Assembly: GCA_900552655.1 (NCBI GenBank)
Contig: USAE01000066.1
Span: forward strand, 1 to 6,856
Direction: 5' to 3'
From: an uncultured Clostridium sp.
Lineage (GTDB): Bacteria; Bacillota; Clostridia; TANB77; CAG-508
DNA length: 6,856 nt
The position numbers were made by a program, and so were the translations under genes. Shown here piece by piece: positions 1 to 6,782 of this stretch. Below the pieces are notes generated by a model, which saw only the letters and a list, made by a program, of their open reading frames with translations, was not told where the DNA came from and did not search any database. How positions within the stretch are numbered: the stretch's first letter is position 1; the number at the start of each line of letters is the position of its first letter.

Positions 1-169
1 TATTTTATATAATATAATAAAATTATTAATCAAAGCATACTTTTCAATTTAATACGCACAAATATATATATAATATTTAGTTTTAATAATTCAATAATCA
101 TTTATTTCTAATGTTCTTATTCCAAGATAATTTTGTATCATATAAGTATAGATAATCATTTGCTAACAT
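1..169. other. AT-rich intergenic sequence downstream of the par operon
   Basis: I see no gene, RNA or element that can be supported here. There is a 10-bp direct repeat ATAATCATTT (94-103 and 152-161). On the minus strand, some TTGA-type and TATA-rich hexamers could form a promoter for a gene lying left of the window, but none stands out from the AT-rich background. Confidence 0.5.
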
Positions 170-171
170 AT

Positions 172-201
172 AAAGAAACAGCTATAAATAGCTGTTTCTT
201 T
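172..201 (-). terminator. Intrinsic terminator of the parA-parB-DUF4446 operon
   Basis: A perfect 13-bp stem (172-184 with 189-201, AAAGAAACAGCTA against TAGCTGTTTCTTT) closes on a 4-nt loop. Two further A/T pairs extend it to 170-203, touching the stop codon of the upstream gene. On the minus strand the 3' arm ends in TTTCTTT and runs on into ATATGTT. The arms are A-rich and T-rich on opposite sides, so it may act in both directions, but the U-run on the minus strand is interrupted. Only four G-C pairs make it weaker than typical. Confidence 0.85.
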
Positions 202-202
202 A

Positions 203-718
203 TTATTCCACTACATTATATCCATTATATTCAATAGCTTTATTTATAGCTTCTTGCTCTTGTTCAGATATTGTATATGTTGATTTTCCTGCCTTAATTG
301 GCTTCGCATATATATTAGACATTTCTCTTGAATATATTCCATTTAATACTACACCATCATTATTATCATTTAATAAAGCAAGTGCAAAACTTAGATCACT
401 TCCAGTATCCTTAAATGCATTATATCTTACTATTCCGACTTTTCTTATCGTTTTCGCTAACTCTTTGTTTAAATCTTCACAATATTTTACTATCTCTTTA
501 TTTTCTTTTTCTACTTTTTCAACTCTATTTATGTATCCTTTTAAGTTCTCTTCTATATCTTCTCCCTTACCTATTTTTTTCATAAAAATACGGTATTCTT
601 TAGTTATTTTTCTTAACTTAATATTATTTGATATATATAATATAATCAATATTATGTTTACTATAATTATTCCTAATATTACATAAGAGTTGTTAATTAC
701 ATCAATTAAATTTTCCAT
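203..718 (-). CDS. DUF4446-type membrane-anchored protein of unknown function
   Basis: This is a 171-residue protein that I assign to the DUF4446 family from its location directly after parB and the conserved-looking block VGIVRYNAFKDTGSDLSFAL (94-113). No biochemical function is established for the family. One hydrophobic helix (about 12-30, YVILGIIIVNIILIILYIS) near the N-terminus should anchor it in the membrane. A charged segment (about 35-90) rich in Lys and Glu is likely coiled coil, and a compact C-terminal domain (about 94-171) includes LNGIYSREMSNIYAKPI and ends in a short helix with EQEAINKAI. The ATG start has GAAAGG (725-730) 6 nt upstream, in the 12-bp gap after the parB stop, so it belongs to the par operon. 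The stop TAA directly abuts the terminator. Operon position suggests, but does not show, a link to chromosome segregation. Confidence 0.88.
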   Translation of the reverse strand: MENLIDVINNSYVILGIIIVNIILIILYISNNIKLRKITKEYRIFMKKIGKGEDIEENLKGYINRVEKVEKENKEIVKYCEDLNKELAKTIRKVGIVRYNAFKDTGSDLSFALALLNDNNDGVVLNGIYSREMSNIYAKPIKAGKSTYTISEQEQEAINKAIEYNGYNVVE

Positions 719-730
719 ATTTTTCCTTTC

Positions 731-1588
731 TTATTTTTTAACTAAATCTAAAATTCTCTCTAAATCGTCATTATTACTATATTCTATTATAATCTTACCC
801 TTTCTTTTTCCTGCATCTAGTTTTACTTTTGTTCCAAAGAAATCTCTAAAAGATGTCTCTATATCTCTATAAATTGGTTCATATTTTCTAGCTTTATTAG
901 TCTTTGTTTTATTTCTAGCCATCTTCTTTTCAGCTTCTCTTACACTATCTCCAGATTCTATAATATATAGAGCCATTTCATATTGCTTGTCCTTGTCAGA
1001 TACTGCTAAAATAGACTTACAATGCCCTTCTGTTAGCTTCCCTTGCATTGCTAATTCTATAACTCTTTCATCTAAGTTTAAAAGTCTAACGCTATTAGCA
1101 ATGCTACTTCTTGCTTTTCCTAATATATCAGCTACTTTTTGTTGAGTTAGACCATAATCATCCATTAAACTCTTTATTCCTACAGCTTTTTCTATAGGAT
1201 TCAAATCTTCTCTTTGTATATTTTCAATTAGAGCTATTTCTTTATTCCTTTTTTCGTCATTCTCTCTAATAATCGCCGGTATTTCTGTTAAACCTGCTTT
1301 CTTACACGCTCTCCATCTTCTTTCTCCTGCGATTATTTCATAATATCCATCCTTTTTTGTAACTATTATAGGTTGTAATAATCCATATTCTTTTATTGAA
1401 TTTGCAAGTTCTTCTAACGCTTCTTCATCAAATATTTTTCTGGGTTGCTCTCTATTTGGCTCTATTTCAATAACTTTTAATTTATTTATTTTTTCTCCTG
1501 CTTTAATTTCTTCTTCTTTTTTTTCTTCCTCTACAGTACTTGCAAATAATGCATCTAATCCTTTTCCTAATCCTGTTTTCTTAGTCAT
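731..1588 (-). CDS. parB: Chromosome-partitioning protein ParB (Spo0J)
   Basis: ParB/Spo0J is a CTP-dependent DNA clamp that loads at parS sites near the origin, spreads along DNA, recruits SMC condensin and stimulates the ATPase of ParA. The 285-residue protein begins with the conserved GLGKGLDALF (6-15), the ParA-stimulating N-terminal peptide. An acidic/lysine-rich linker (about 19-35) follows, then the CTP-binding domain with QPRKIF (48-53), GLLQPI (69-74), GERRWRA (88-94) and ENIQREDLNPIE (122-133). A helix-turn-helix region spans about 147-170 (LTQQKVADILGKARSSIANS) with LTEGHCKSIL (185-194) after it. The C-terminal dimerisation segment is about 247-285. There is Arg-rich box II but no noc-like paralogue nearby. 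The ATG start has GAAAGG 10-11 nt upstream, slightly long spacing. It is co-transcribed with parA and the DUF4446 gene. Confidence 0.97.
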   Translation of the reverse strand: MTKKTGLGKGLDALFASTVEEEKKEEEIKAGEKINKLKVIEIEPNREQPRKIFDEEALEELANSIKEYGLLQPIIVTKKDGYYEIIAGERRWRACKKAGLTEIPAIIRENDEKRNKEIALIENIQREDLNPIEKAVGIKSLMDDYGLTQQKVADILGKARSSIANSVRLLNLDERVIELAMQGKLTEGHCKSILAVSDKDKQYEMALYIIESGDSVREAEKKMARNKTKTNKARKYEPIYRDIETSFRDFFGTKVKLDAGKRKGKIIIEYSNNDDLERILDLVKK

Positions 1589-1599
1589 TTACTCATCAT
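1585..1599 (-). other. Possible micro-ORF (Met-Met-Ser-Lys-stop) overlapping the parB start
   Basis: On the minus strand ATG ATG AGT AAA TGA begins at 1599 and its TGA shares two bases with the parB ATG (ATGA overlap). An AAAGGTG element lies 5 nt before this ATG, better spaced for it than for parB. It could couple parB translation to ribosomes ending here, or be accidental. No translation evidence can be had from sequence. Confidence 0.25.
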
Positions 1600-1615
1600 C
1601 CTTTCACCTTTATAC

Positions 1616-2386
1616 TTATTTTTCTTCAGATGTTCTTTTTATAAATTCTTTTGCTAATTTATCATATGCTTTTGCTCCTTTAGATTTAGGATCATATGTT
1701 ATAATTGGCATACCATAACTTGGAGCTTCACTAAGTTTAACATTTCTTGGGATTACAGTCTTATATACCTTATTTTCGAAATATTTCTTTACTTCTCTTA
1801 CAACTTGATTAGCCAAATTTGTTCTTAAATCATACATTGTAAGTACTGCTCCTTCTATATATATTTCTTTATTTAAATGTTTTTTTACCAAATTTATTGT
1901 ATTCATTAGTTGCCCTAGTCCCTCTAATGCAAAATATTCACATTGTACAGGTATTAATACACTATCTGATGCTGTAAAAGCATTTAAAGTAATTAAACCT
2001 AATGATGGTGGACAATCTATAAAAATATAATCATAATTAGATCTAATTTTATCTAATTGTTCTTTTAATCTTTGCTCTCTTGAAACCATTGATACTAGCT
2101 GAACTTCAGCTCCTGCCAAATTAATATTTGAAGGACAAATATCAAGCTTTTTTGTTCCTGTTTGTTGTATAACTTCTTTCATATCTACTTCATTTACTAA
2201 TACATCATATGTAGATAATTCACATTCTTTATCTACCCCCAGTGCACTAGTTGCATTTCCTTGTGGATCTGCATCTATAATTAAAACTTTCTTTCCTCTG
2301 TTTGCTAAACCTGCACTTAAATTGACTGTCGTTGTTGTTTTTCCAACGCCCCCTTTTTGATTTGCTACCGATAATATTTTTCCCAA
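1616..2386 (-). CDS. parA: Chromosome-partitioning ATPase ParA (Soj)
   Basis: ParA/Soj is a MinD-like ATPase that, when ATP-bound and dimeric, binds DNA non-specifically. It works with ParB in origin segregation and, in Bacillus, also controls the initiator DnaA. The 256-residue length matches chromosomal ParA proteins; plasmid type Ia ParA proteins are longer and carry an N-terminal DNA-binding domain, which is missing here. The deviant Walker A is KGGVGKTT (11-18) with signature Lys11. Walker A' is DADPQGN (38-44), Walker B is IFIDCPPSLG (121-130), and DLRTNLANQV (186-195) matches the region that contains the DNA-contacting arginine in Soj. The start codon is TTG with a strong AAGGGGG site 7 nt upstream. 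The stop TAA is 27 bp before parB, so the two are co-transcribed. Confidence 0.97.
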   Translation of the reverse strand: MGKILSVANQKGGVGKTTTTVNLSAGLANRGKKVLIIDADPQGNATSALGVDKECELSTYDVLVNEVDMKEVIQQTGTKKLDICPSNINLAGAEVQLVSMVSREQRLKEQLDKIRSNYDYIFIDCPPSLGLITLNAFTASDSVLIPVQCEYFALEGLGQLMNTINLVKKHLNKEIYIEGAVLTMYDLRTNLANQVVREVKKYFENKVYKTVIPRNVKLSEAPSYGMPIITYDPKSKGAKAYDKLAKEFIKRTSEEK

Positions 2387-2393
2387 AATTATT

Positions 2394-2400
2394 CCCCCTT
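2394..2400 (-). promoter_or_regulatory. Ribosome binding site deciding the parA TTG start
   Basis: The minus strand reads AAGGGGG, 7 nt before the TTG at 2384-2386. It supports TTG as the start, since no in-frame ATG or GTG lies nearby at a suitable distance. Confidence 0.8.
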
Positions 2401-2520
2401 GCTTAATATTATAAATATTAATTTTTATTACAAATTCAATATAAGTAGCTAAATATCAAGCATTTGAGCTATTCTCTAATTTTTGCATTTGTATATATAA
2501 ATAAAAAAATTAACATATTA

Positions 2521-2549
2521 ATCATATAAAAATATAACTAATATGTCAA
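2521..2549 (-). promoter_or_regulatory. Sigma-A-type promoter of the parA-parB operon
   Basis: On the minus strand there is a perfect -35 TTGACA (2544-2549), a 17-bp spacer and a -10 TATGAT (2521-2526, five of six matches to TATAAT). Spacing is the consensus optimum. It faces parA, and transcription would start near 2514, giving a leader of roughly 128 nt. Promoter-like hexamers are common in AT-rich DNA, but 11 of 12 matches with ideal spacing in an intergenic gap is strong. Confidence 0.8.
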
Positions 2550-2580
2550 TGAAATTGTTTAATATTTTTTTATTTTTTAT

Positions 2581-3303
2581 CTATTTTAATGGTTCTTTTA
2601 ATGGTTTACCTGCTTTTCTAGGATATTGTTTAGGCGTTTTATTTTCTTTACTAATAATTACTATACTTCTACCAATATCTGAATCTATTAATTTAAATCT
2701 ATCCACTTTTTCTATTTTACCGCCCAAAATACGTATTGCTTTTTTTGCATCCTCAATTTCTTCTTCTATTTCCAAGCTTTTCATTCCTAAAAACTTACCT
2801 TTTACTTTCACAAATGGCAAATCGTATTCTGATAAGGTAGTTAAATTAGCAACCGCTCTTGAAACAACTTTGTCAAACTGTTCTCTATATTCCATATTTC
2901 TTGCTAAATCTTCTGCTCTAGAATGTATTACATTAATATTATTTAAATTTAAATTTGAAATCACTTCATTCAAAAAATTTACTCTTTTATTTAATGAATC
3001 TACTAAAGTAATATTTATGCTTTCATCCAATATTTTTAAAGGAATTCCGGGAAATCCTGCCCCTGTCCCAACATCTATCACTTTTTCATTACTATTTAAA
3101 TATTTTAAGAGTGTTCCACAATCAACAAAGTGTTTAATTATTATATCTTTAGGCTCTATAATTGCTGTTAAATTTATTTTTTGATTCCATTCTATTAATA
3201 AATTCATATATTTAAAAAACTTTTGTGTTTGCAAATCTGTTATGTTTATGTTTATTTTTTTCATGTTTTCTTTTAGTTCTTGTGAAAATTCCTCTATTTG
3301 CAT
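2581..3303 (-). CDS. rsmG: 16S rRNA (guanine-N7) methyltransferase RsmG (GidB)
   Basis: RsmG transfers a methyl group from S-adenosylmethionine to N7 of G527 (E. coli numbering) of 16S rRNA in the small subunit; loss of the enzyme is known to give low-level streptomycin resistance. The 240-residue protein has the family's usual length. The SAM-binding glycine-rich loop is IDVGTGAGFPGIPL (76-89), followed by the acidic strand-end TLVDSLNKR (99-107), SRAEDL (128-133) and VVSRAVANL (146-154). The C-terminal YPRKAGKPLKEPL (227-239) is a strong family mark. The ATG start is preceded by AAGGAG (3310-3315), which lies within the last codons of mnmG, so translation of the two genes is likely coupled. 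The stop is TAG. There is no convincing terminator after it, so some transcription may read through into parA. Confidence 0.97.
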   Translation of the reverse strand: MQIEEFSQELKENMKKININITDLQTQKFFKYMNLLIEWNQKINLTAIIEPKDIIIKHFVDCGTLLKYLNSNEKVIDVGTGAGFPGIPLKILDESINITLVDSLNKRVNFLNEVISNLNLNNINVIHSRAEDLARNMEYREQFDKVVSRAVANLTTLSEYDLPFVKVKGKFLGMKSLEIEEEIEDAKKAIRILGGKIEKVDRFKLIDSDIGRSIVIISKENKTPKQYPRKAGKPLKEPLK

Positions 3304-3304
3304 A

Positions 3305-5191
3305 TTATTCTCCTTTTTTATTTCTTTTTAATTGTTCTAAGTATATTAATATTACTGAAATATCTGCTGGTGAAACTCCAGATATTCTTGAAGCTTGCCC
3401 TACAGACCTAGGTCTTAATTTGGATAATTTCTGTCTAGCCTCTAACCTAATCCCTCCAATTGCTTCATAGTTTATATTTTCTGGAAGCAGCTTATCTTCT
3501 AGTTTTCTAGCTTTTTCTACTTGGTCATTTTGTAGCTTTATATATCCTTCATATTTTATTTGTATCTCTACTTCTTCTTTCACTTGCTCACTTAATTCTG
3601 GTCTATCTTCATCAATTTCTTTTAAATCCTCATATCTTAATTCAGTTCTTCTTAGTAACTCTGCCAATTTAATTCCATTATTTATTTTTGATGAATTATG
3701 TTCTTTTAAAAATCTATTTACTTTATCTGTTGGCTTTATAATTTTATTATAAATTCTCTCTTTTTCAATCTCTATATTCTTTTTCTTTTGTAAAAACTTA
3801 TTATATCTTTCTTCAGATATAAGACCTACTTCATGCCCAATATCTGTTAATCTTAAATCTGCATTGTCTTGTCTCAATAAAAGCCTATATTCTGCTCTAG
3901 AAGTCATCATTCTATATGGTTCATTTGTACCTTTAGTAACAATATCATCAATTAATACACCTATATAACCATCATATCTATGTAAAATAATAGGCTCCTT
4001 TTCTTGAATTTCTCTCGAAGCATTTATTCCTGCAATAAGTCCTTGACTTGCAGCCTCCTCATATCCAGATGTACCATTTATCTGACCAGCAAAGAATAAA
4101 CCTTTATATTTTTTATGCTCTAAACTTAGCTTTAACTCTAATGGATCTATACAGTCATATTCAATAGCATATGCTGAACGAGTAAATTCTGCATTTTCTA
4201 ATCCTGGTATTGTTCTATACATTTCTATTTGAACATCTTCAGGTAATGATGAGCTCATTCCTTGTATATACATCTCATCTGTATCCATGCCTACTGGTTC
4301 CACAAATATTTGATGTCTTTCTTTATCTGCAAATCTAACTACCTTATCTTCGATAGATGGACAATATCTTGGACCTGTACCAGATATCTCTCCTGAAAAC
4401 AAAGGTGACCTATTTAAATTTTTTCTTATTATTTCATGTGTTTTAGCATTTGTATAAGTTAAATAACAAGGAACTTGTTCTATGGCTGGTGATTTATCTT
4501 CAAAAGAAAAAGGAATTATGTCTTTATCACCTTCTTGTATCTCCATTTTGGAAAAATCTATTGTTTTTCTATTAATTCTTGCTGGAGTTCCTGTTTTAAA
4601 TCTTACTATTTTAATACCTAATTCTTTTAAGCATTCAGATAACTCATTCGCTGGAAACACCCCATCTGGTCCGCTTTCTTTTGAATAGTCTCCCATAAAT
4701 ATTTTTCCTTTTAAGTATGTACCTGTAGCTAAAATTACTGACTTAACATTGTATACCGCTCCAACACTAGTTTCTATACTCTCTACTTTATCGTTATTTA
4801 TATTTATTTTAGTTATTTCATCTTGTTTTATACTTAAATTAGCTTGTTTTTCCAATGTATGCTTCATTTCTGCTTGATATTTTTTTCTGTCCGCTTGTGC
4901 TCTTAAAGAATGGACTGCTGGACCTTTTGATGTATTTAGCATTTTTATTTGTATTAATGTTTTATCTATATTTTTTGCCATTTCTCCACCTAATGCATCT
5001 ATTTCTCTTACTAAATGACCTTTTGAACTTCCTCCAATATGTGGATTACATGGCATGTTAGCAACAGCTTCTAGACTTATTGAAAAAATAACCGTTTTCA
5101 TCCCCATTCTAGCTGCTGCTAAAGCTGCTTCACAGCCAGCATGTCCTGCTCCTATTACTGCTATATCATAATCTCCTGCATTATATTTCAT
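3305..5191 (-). CDS. mnmG: tRNA uridine-5-carboxymethylaminomethyl modification enzyme MnmG (GidA)
   Basis: MnmG is the FAD- and NADH-using partner of MnmE; the two form a complex that modifies the wobble uridine of tRNAs reading split codon boxes. The product is 628 residues, close to the 629 of E. coli MnmG. The N-terminal FAD-binding Rossmann motif is GAGHAG (14-19). MPCNPHIGGSSKGH (46-59) holds a conserved Cys48. LNTSKGPAV (85-93) and RAQADRKKY (97-105) are family hallmarks. The two family signatures are GPRYCPSIEDK (273-283, Cys277 aligning with a known functional cysteine) and the AGQINGTSGYEEAASQGLIAG block (368-388). TSRAEYRLLLRQDNADLRLT (430-449) and the C-terminal RPRSVGQASRISGVSPADI helical region complete it. 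The ATG start has an AGGAGGT site. The TAA stop lies 1 bp before the rsmG ATG, implying translational coupling. No key residue appears lost. Confidence 0.98.
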   Translation of the reverse strand: MKYNAGDYDIAVIGAGHAGCEAALAAARMGMKTVIFSISLEAVANMPCNPHIGGSSKGHLVREIDALGGEMAKNIDKTLIQIKMLNTSKGPAVHSLRAQADRKKYQAEMKHTLEKQANLSIKQDEITKININNDKVESIETSVGAVYNVKSVILATGTYLKGKIFMGDYSKESGPDGVFPANELSECLKELGIKIVRFKTGTPARINRKTIDFSKMEIQEGDKDIIPFSFEDKSPAIEQVPCYLTYTNAKTHEIIRKNLNRSPLFSGEISGTGPRYCPSIEDKVVRFADKERHQIFVEPVGMDTDEMYIQGMSSSLPEDVQIEMYRTIPGLENAEFTRSAYAIEYDCIDPLELKLSLEHKKYKGLFFAGQINGTSGYEEAASQGLIAGINASREIQEKEPIILHRYDGYIGVLIDDIVTKGTNEPYRMMTSRAEYRLLLRQDNADLRLTDIGHEVGLISEERYNKFLQKKKNIEIEKERIYNKIIKPTDKVNRFLKEHNSSKINNGIKLAELLRRTELRYEDLKEIDEDRPELSEQVKEEVEIQIKYEGYIKLQNDQVEKARKLEDKLLPENINYEAIGGIRLEARQKLSKLRPRSVGQASRISGVSPADISVILIYLEQLKRNKKGE

Positions 5192-5196
5192 TTTTT

Positions 5197-5203
5197 ACCT
5201 CCT
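5197..5203 (-). promoter_or_regulatory. Ribosome binding site of mnmG
   Basis: The minus strand reads AGGAGGT, a near-perfect complement to the 3' end of 16S rRNA, 5 nt before the ATG at 5189-5191. It fixes the mnmG start and predicts efficient translation. Confidence 0.85.
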
Positions 5204-5322
5204 ATTTCGTTTTTTATGGAACATTCACTTTTGTTTCTTCTATTTAATTTTATATTTTTATTACCAAATTCATTAATATTTTCGCTTTTATTTATATTTG
5301 TATTCTTAATTCAAAAACTTTA

Positions 5323-5339
5323 TTTGACTTTTAGTCAAA
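5323..5339. repeat. Small inverted repeat (TTTGACT / AGTCAAA)
   Basis: This is a perfect 7-bp stem with a 3-nt loop, the only clear G/C-containing hairpin in the mnmE-mnmG spacer. On the plus strand it is followed by T-rich sequence, on the minus strand by TAAAGTTTTTG. It could be a weak terminator or attenuator after mnmE, an operator, or chance; the sequence alone does not decide. The stem is short for an intrinsic terminator. Confidence 0.4.
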
Positions 5340-5411
5340 GTATTGTTTTTTCTATTTTTCGCTTATTTCTAAGGTTTTCAGTTTTTTTGTTCGTATTTTG
5401 TTTACAAATTA

Positions 5412-6782
5412 CTATTTACCTAAGCAAAATTTAGCAAAAATTTCATTTATTATATTCTCTGAAACATCTTCTCCAGTAATCTCGCCTAAATCCTCTAAAA
5501 CGTTTTTTATTTCTATTGCAACTATATCCATAGGCATTTTATTTTCTAAGCTTATTTGGGCATTCTCCGTTGAATTAATTGCTTTATTAATTAAGTTCTT
5601 ATGCCTTGTATTAGTTACTATAATTCCATCATCTAAATTAATTTCATTTATTTTAAACATTTCTACTATTGTTTCACTTATTTTTTCTACTCCATCCTTA
5701 TTTAATGCTGATATTTTAATTATTTTTTTATTTAAATTGCTAATTCTACTATCAACATTTATATTATCCTGAATTAAATCTATCTTGTTTAATACGATTA
5801 TTGCTTTTTTATCTTTTATTAAATCTATTATTTCTATATCTTCTTCATCTATATTAGCACTTATATCAAAAATAGCAATTAATAGGTCTGCATTATCTGC
5901 AATTTCTTTTGCTCTTTCTATACCTATCTTTTCTACTTCGTCTGAGGCTTCTCTTATTCCTGCTGTATCAATAATCTTTATAGGAATACCATCTATATTC
6001 ATTAATTCTTCTATACTATCTCTTGTAGTTCCTTTATATTTGCTTACAATTGCTCTTTCCTCTTTTAATAATGCATTTAATAGTGATGATTTTCCTGCAT
6101 TTGGTTTTCCAACTATCGCAACATTTATTCCATCTTTAATAATTTTTCCATTATCAAATGTATTTTTTAAACTCATTAATTCTTTTTCTATTGACTTTAG
6201 CATGTTTTCCACTTTTTTCTCTGTTACTTCTTCTATATCATACTCTGGATAGTCTATATTAGCTTCTATATCTACCATTACATCCATTATTTTTTTTCTT
6301 ATGCTTTTTATCTTTTTAGATAAAAAGCCTTCTAATTGTTTTAATGATGCTTTGGATTCTTTTTTAGTCTTACTATTTATAATGTCTATAATGGATTCTG
6401 CTTGCGATAAGTCTATTCTACCATTTAGAAATGCTCTTTTAGTAAATTCTCCTGGTTCTGCTAATTCTGCTCCATTTTCTAAGCATACTTCCAAAATATT
6501 TTGCATAACAATATTTCCTCCATGCGAATTTATTTCGCACATATTTTCCATAGTATAGCTACGTGGTTTAATAAAATATGATACTAATACTTCATCTAGT
6601 ATTTCATTTGTTTTAGGATTTATAATGTTTCCATATTTAAATGTATATCCTTTTATTTCCTTACTTTTATTCTTTGGAACAAATATTTTTTCTATTATAT
6701 TAAATGTTTCTTCTCCACTTAACCTAATAATACCAATTCCTCCAACTCCTGGGGCTGTTGATATTGCAGCTATCGTACTCAT
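5412..6782 (-). CDS. mnmE: tRNA modification GTPase MnmE (TrmE)
   Basis: MnmE is a GTPase that works with MnmG to place the (carboxymethyl)aminomethyl group on carbon 5 of the wobble uridine of certain tRNAs, with a folate derivative as one-carbon source. The 456-residue product has the usual length. The N-terminal folate-binding domain (about 1-120) opens with STIAAISTAPGVGGIGI and includes EPGEFTKRAFLNGRIDLSQAE near 109-129. The helical domain carries an inserted Ras-like G domain with P-loop GKPNAGKS (225-232), switch GTTRD (251-255), DTAG (272-275), NKID (332-335) and SAL (358-360). It ends in FCLGK, the C-terminal Cys motif of the family. I start it at the second ATG (6780-6782) because the AAAAGAGG site then has a 7-nt spacing; the first ATG (6786-6788) would add two residues (Met-Thr) but leaves only 1 nt. 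The stop is TAG. The identification is firm; only the two-residue start difference is open. Confidence 0.97.
   Translation of the reverse strand: MSTIAAISTAPGVGGIGIIRLSGEETFNIIEKIFVPKNKSKEIKGYTFKYGNIINPKTNEILDEVLVSYFIKPRSYTMENMCEINSHGGNIVMQNILEVCLENGAELAEPGEFTKRAFLNGRIDLSQAESIIDIINSKTKKESKASLKQLEGFLSKKIKSIRKKIMDVMVDIEANIDYPEYDIEEVTEKKVENMLKSIEKELMSLKNTFDNGKIIKDGINVAIVGKPNAGKSSLLNALLKEERAIVSKYKGTTRDSIEELMNIDGIPIKIIDTAGIREASDEVEKIGIERAKEIADNADLLIAIFDISANIDEEDIEIIDLIKDKKAIIVLNKIDLIQDNINVDSRISNLNKKIIKISALNKDGVEKISETIVEMFKINEINLDDGIIVTNTRHKNLINKAINSTENAQISLENKMPMDIVAIEIKNVLEDLGEITGEDVSENIINEIFAKFCLGK

Larger units (their letters stand above)
2387..2580. other. rsmG-parA intergenic region, 194 bp
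   Basis: The gap holds the parA promoter (2521-2549), a predicted leader of about 128 nt, and the parA ribosome binding site. In the leader there is an AT-only perfect 8-bp hairpin (TTAATATT/AATATTAA, 2403-2421) just upstream of the ribosome binding site, and a 7-bp direct repeat GCATTTG on the plus strand (2460-2466, 2485-2491). A noc gene, present between rsmG and parA in Bacillus relatives, is absent. No parS-like palindrome is visible here. Confidence 0.6.
5192..5411. other. mnmE-mnmG intergenic spacer, 220 bp
   Basis: This A-rich (minus strand) gap separates two genes that are often closely spaced. It contains the mnmG ribosome binding site, a 7-bp perfect inverted repeat at 5323-5339, a 9-bp direct repeat AAGCGAAAA (minus strand; 5356-5364 and 5279-5287) and a short palindrome TTTGT-AA-ACAAA (5397-5408) just after the mnmE stop. 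I see no good sigma-A promoter; the best match is TTGACT inside the inverted repeat with a poor -10 (TTGAAT, 18-bp spacer). No gene on either strand is supported. Confidence 0.6.

Noticed and set aside
30..101. Minus-strand 23-codon open frame downstream of the terminator
   Set aside because: No ribosome binding site, no conserved feature, and short frames are common in such AT-rich DNA.
3113..3128. Degenerate parS-like TGTTCCACAATCAACA in rsmG
   Set aside because: The outer bases match, but the central ACGTG core is absent (about 11 of 16 positions) and it lies in conserved coding sequence.
2543..3184. Plus-strand open frame of 213 codons opposite rsmG
   Set aside because: It is an antisense shadow of a clearly conserved gene, with composition expected from complementing an A-rich coding strand.
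5040..5048. DnaA-box-like TGTGGATTA (one mismatch to TGTGGATAA) inside mnmG
   Set aside because: It is a single box dictated by the conserved Cys-Asn-Pro-His-Ile codons of MnmG, with no cluster of boxes nearby.
5141..5434. Plus-strand open frame of 97 codons across the mnmE-mnmG spacer, rich in Phe, Leu and Ile
   Set aside because: It overlaps both flanking genes on the opposite strand, has no convincing ribosome binding site, and its hydrophobic look follows from the T-rich strand.
5670..5677. Perfect parS half-site TGTTTCAC inside mnmE
   Set aside because: The other half (TTATTTTT) bears no resemblance to GTGAAACA, so there is no palindrome; an 8-base match is expected by chance in coding sequence.
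5785..6252. Plus-strand open frame of 155 codons opposite mnmE
   Set aside because: Also an antisense shadow; the Ser/Ile/Phe-rich product has no recognisable domain, and the opposite strand carries all MnmE G-domain motifs.
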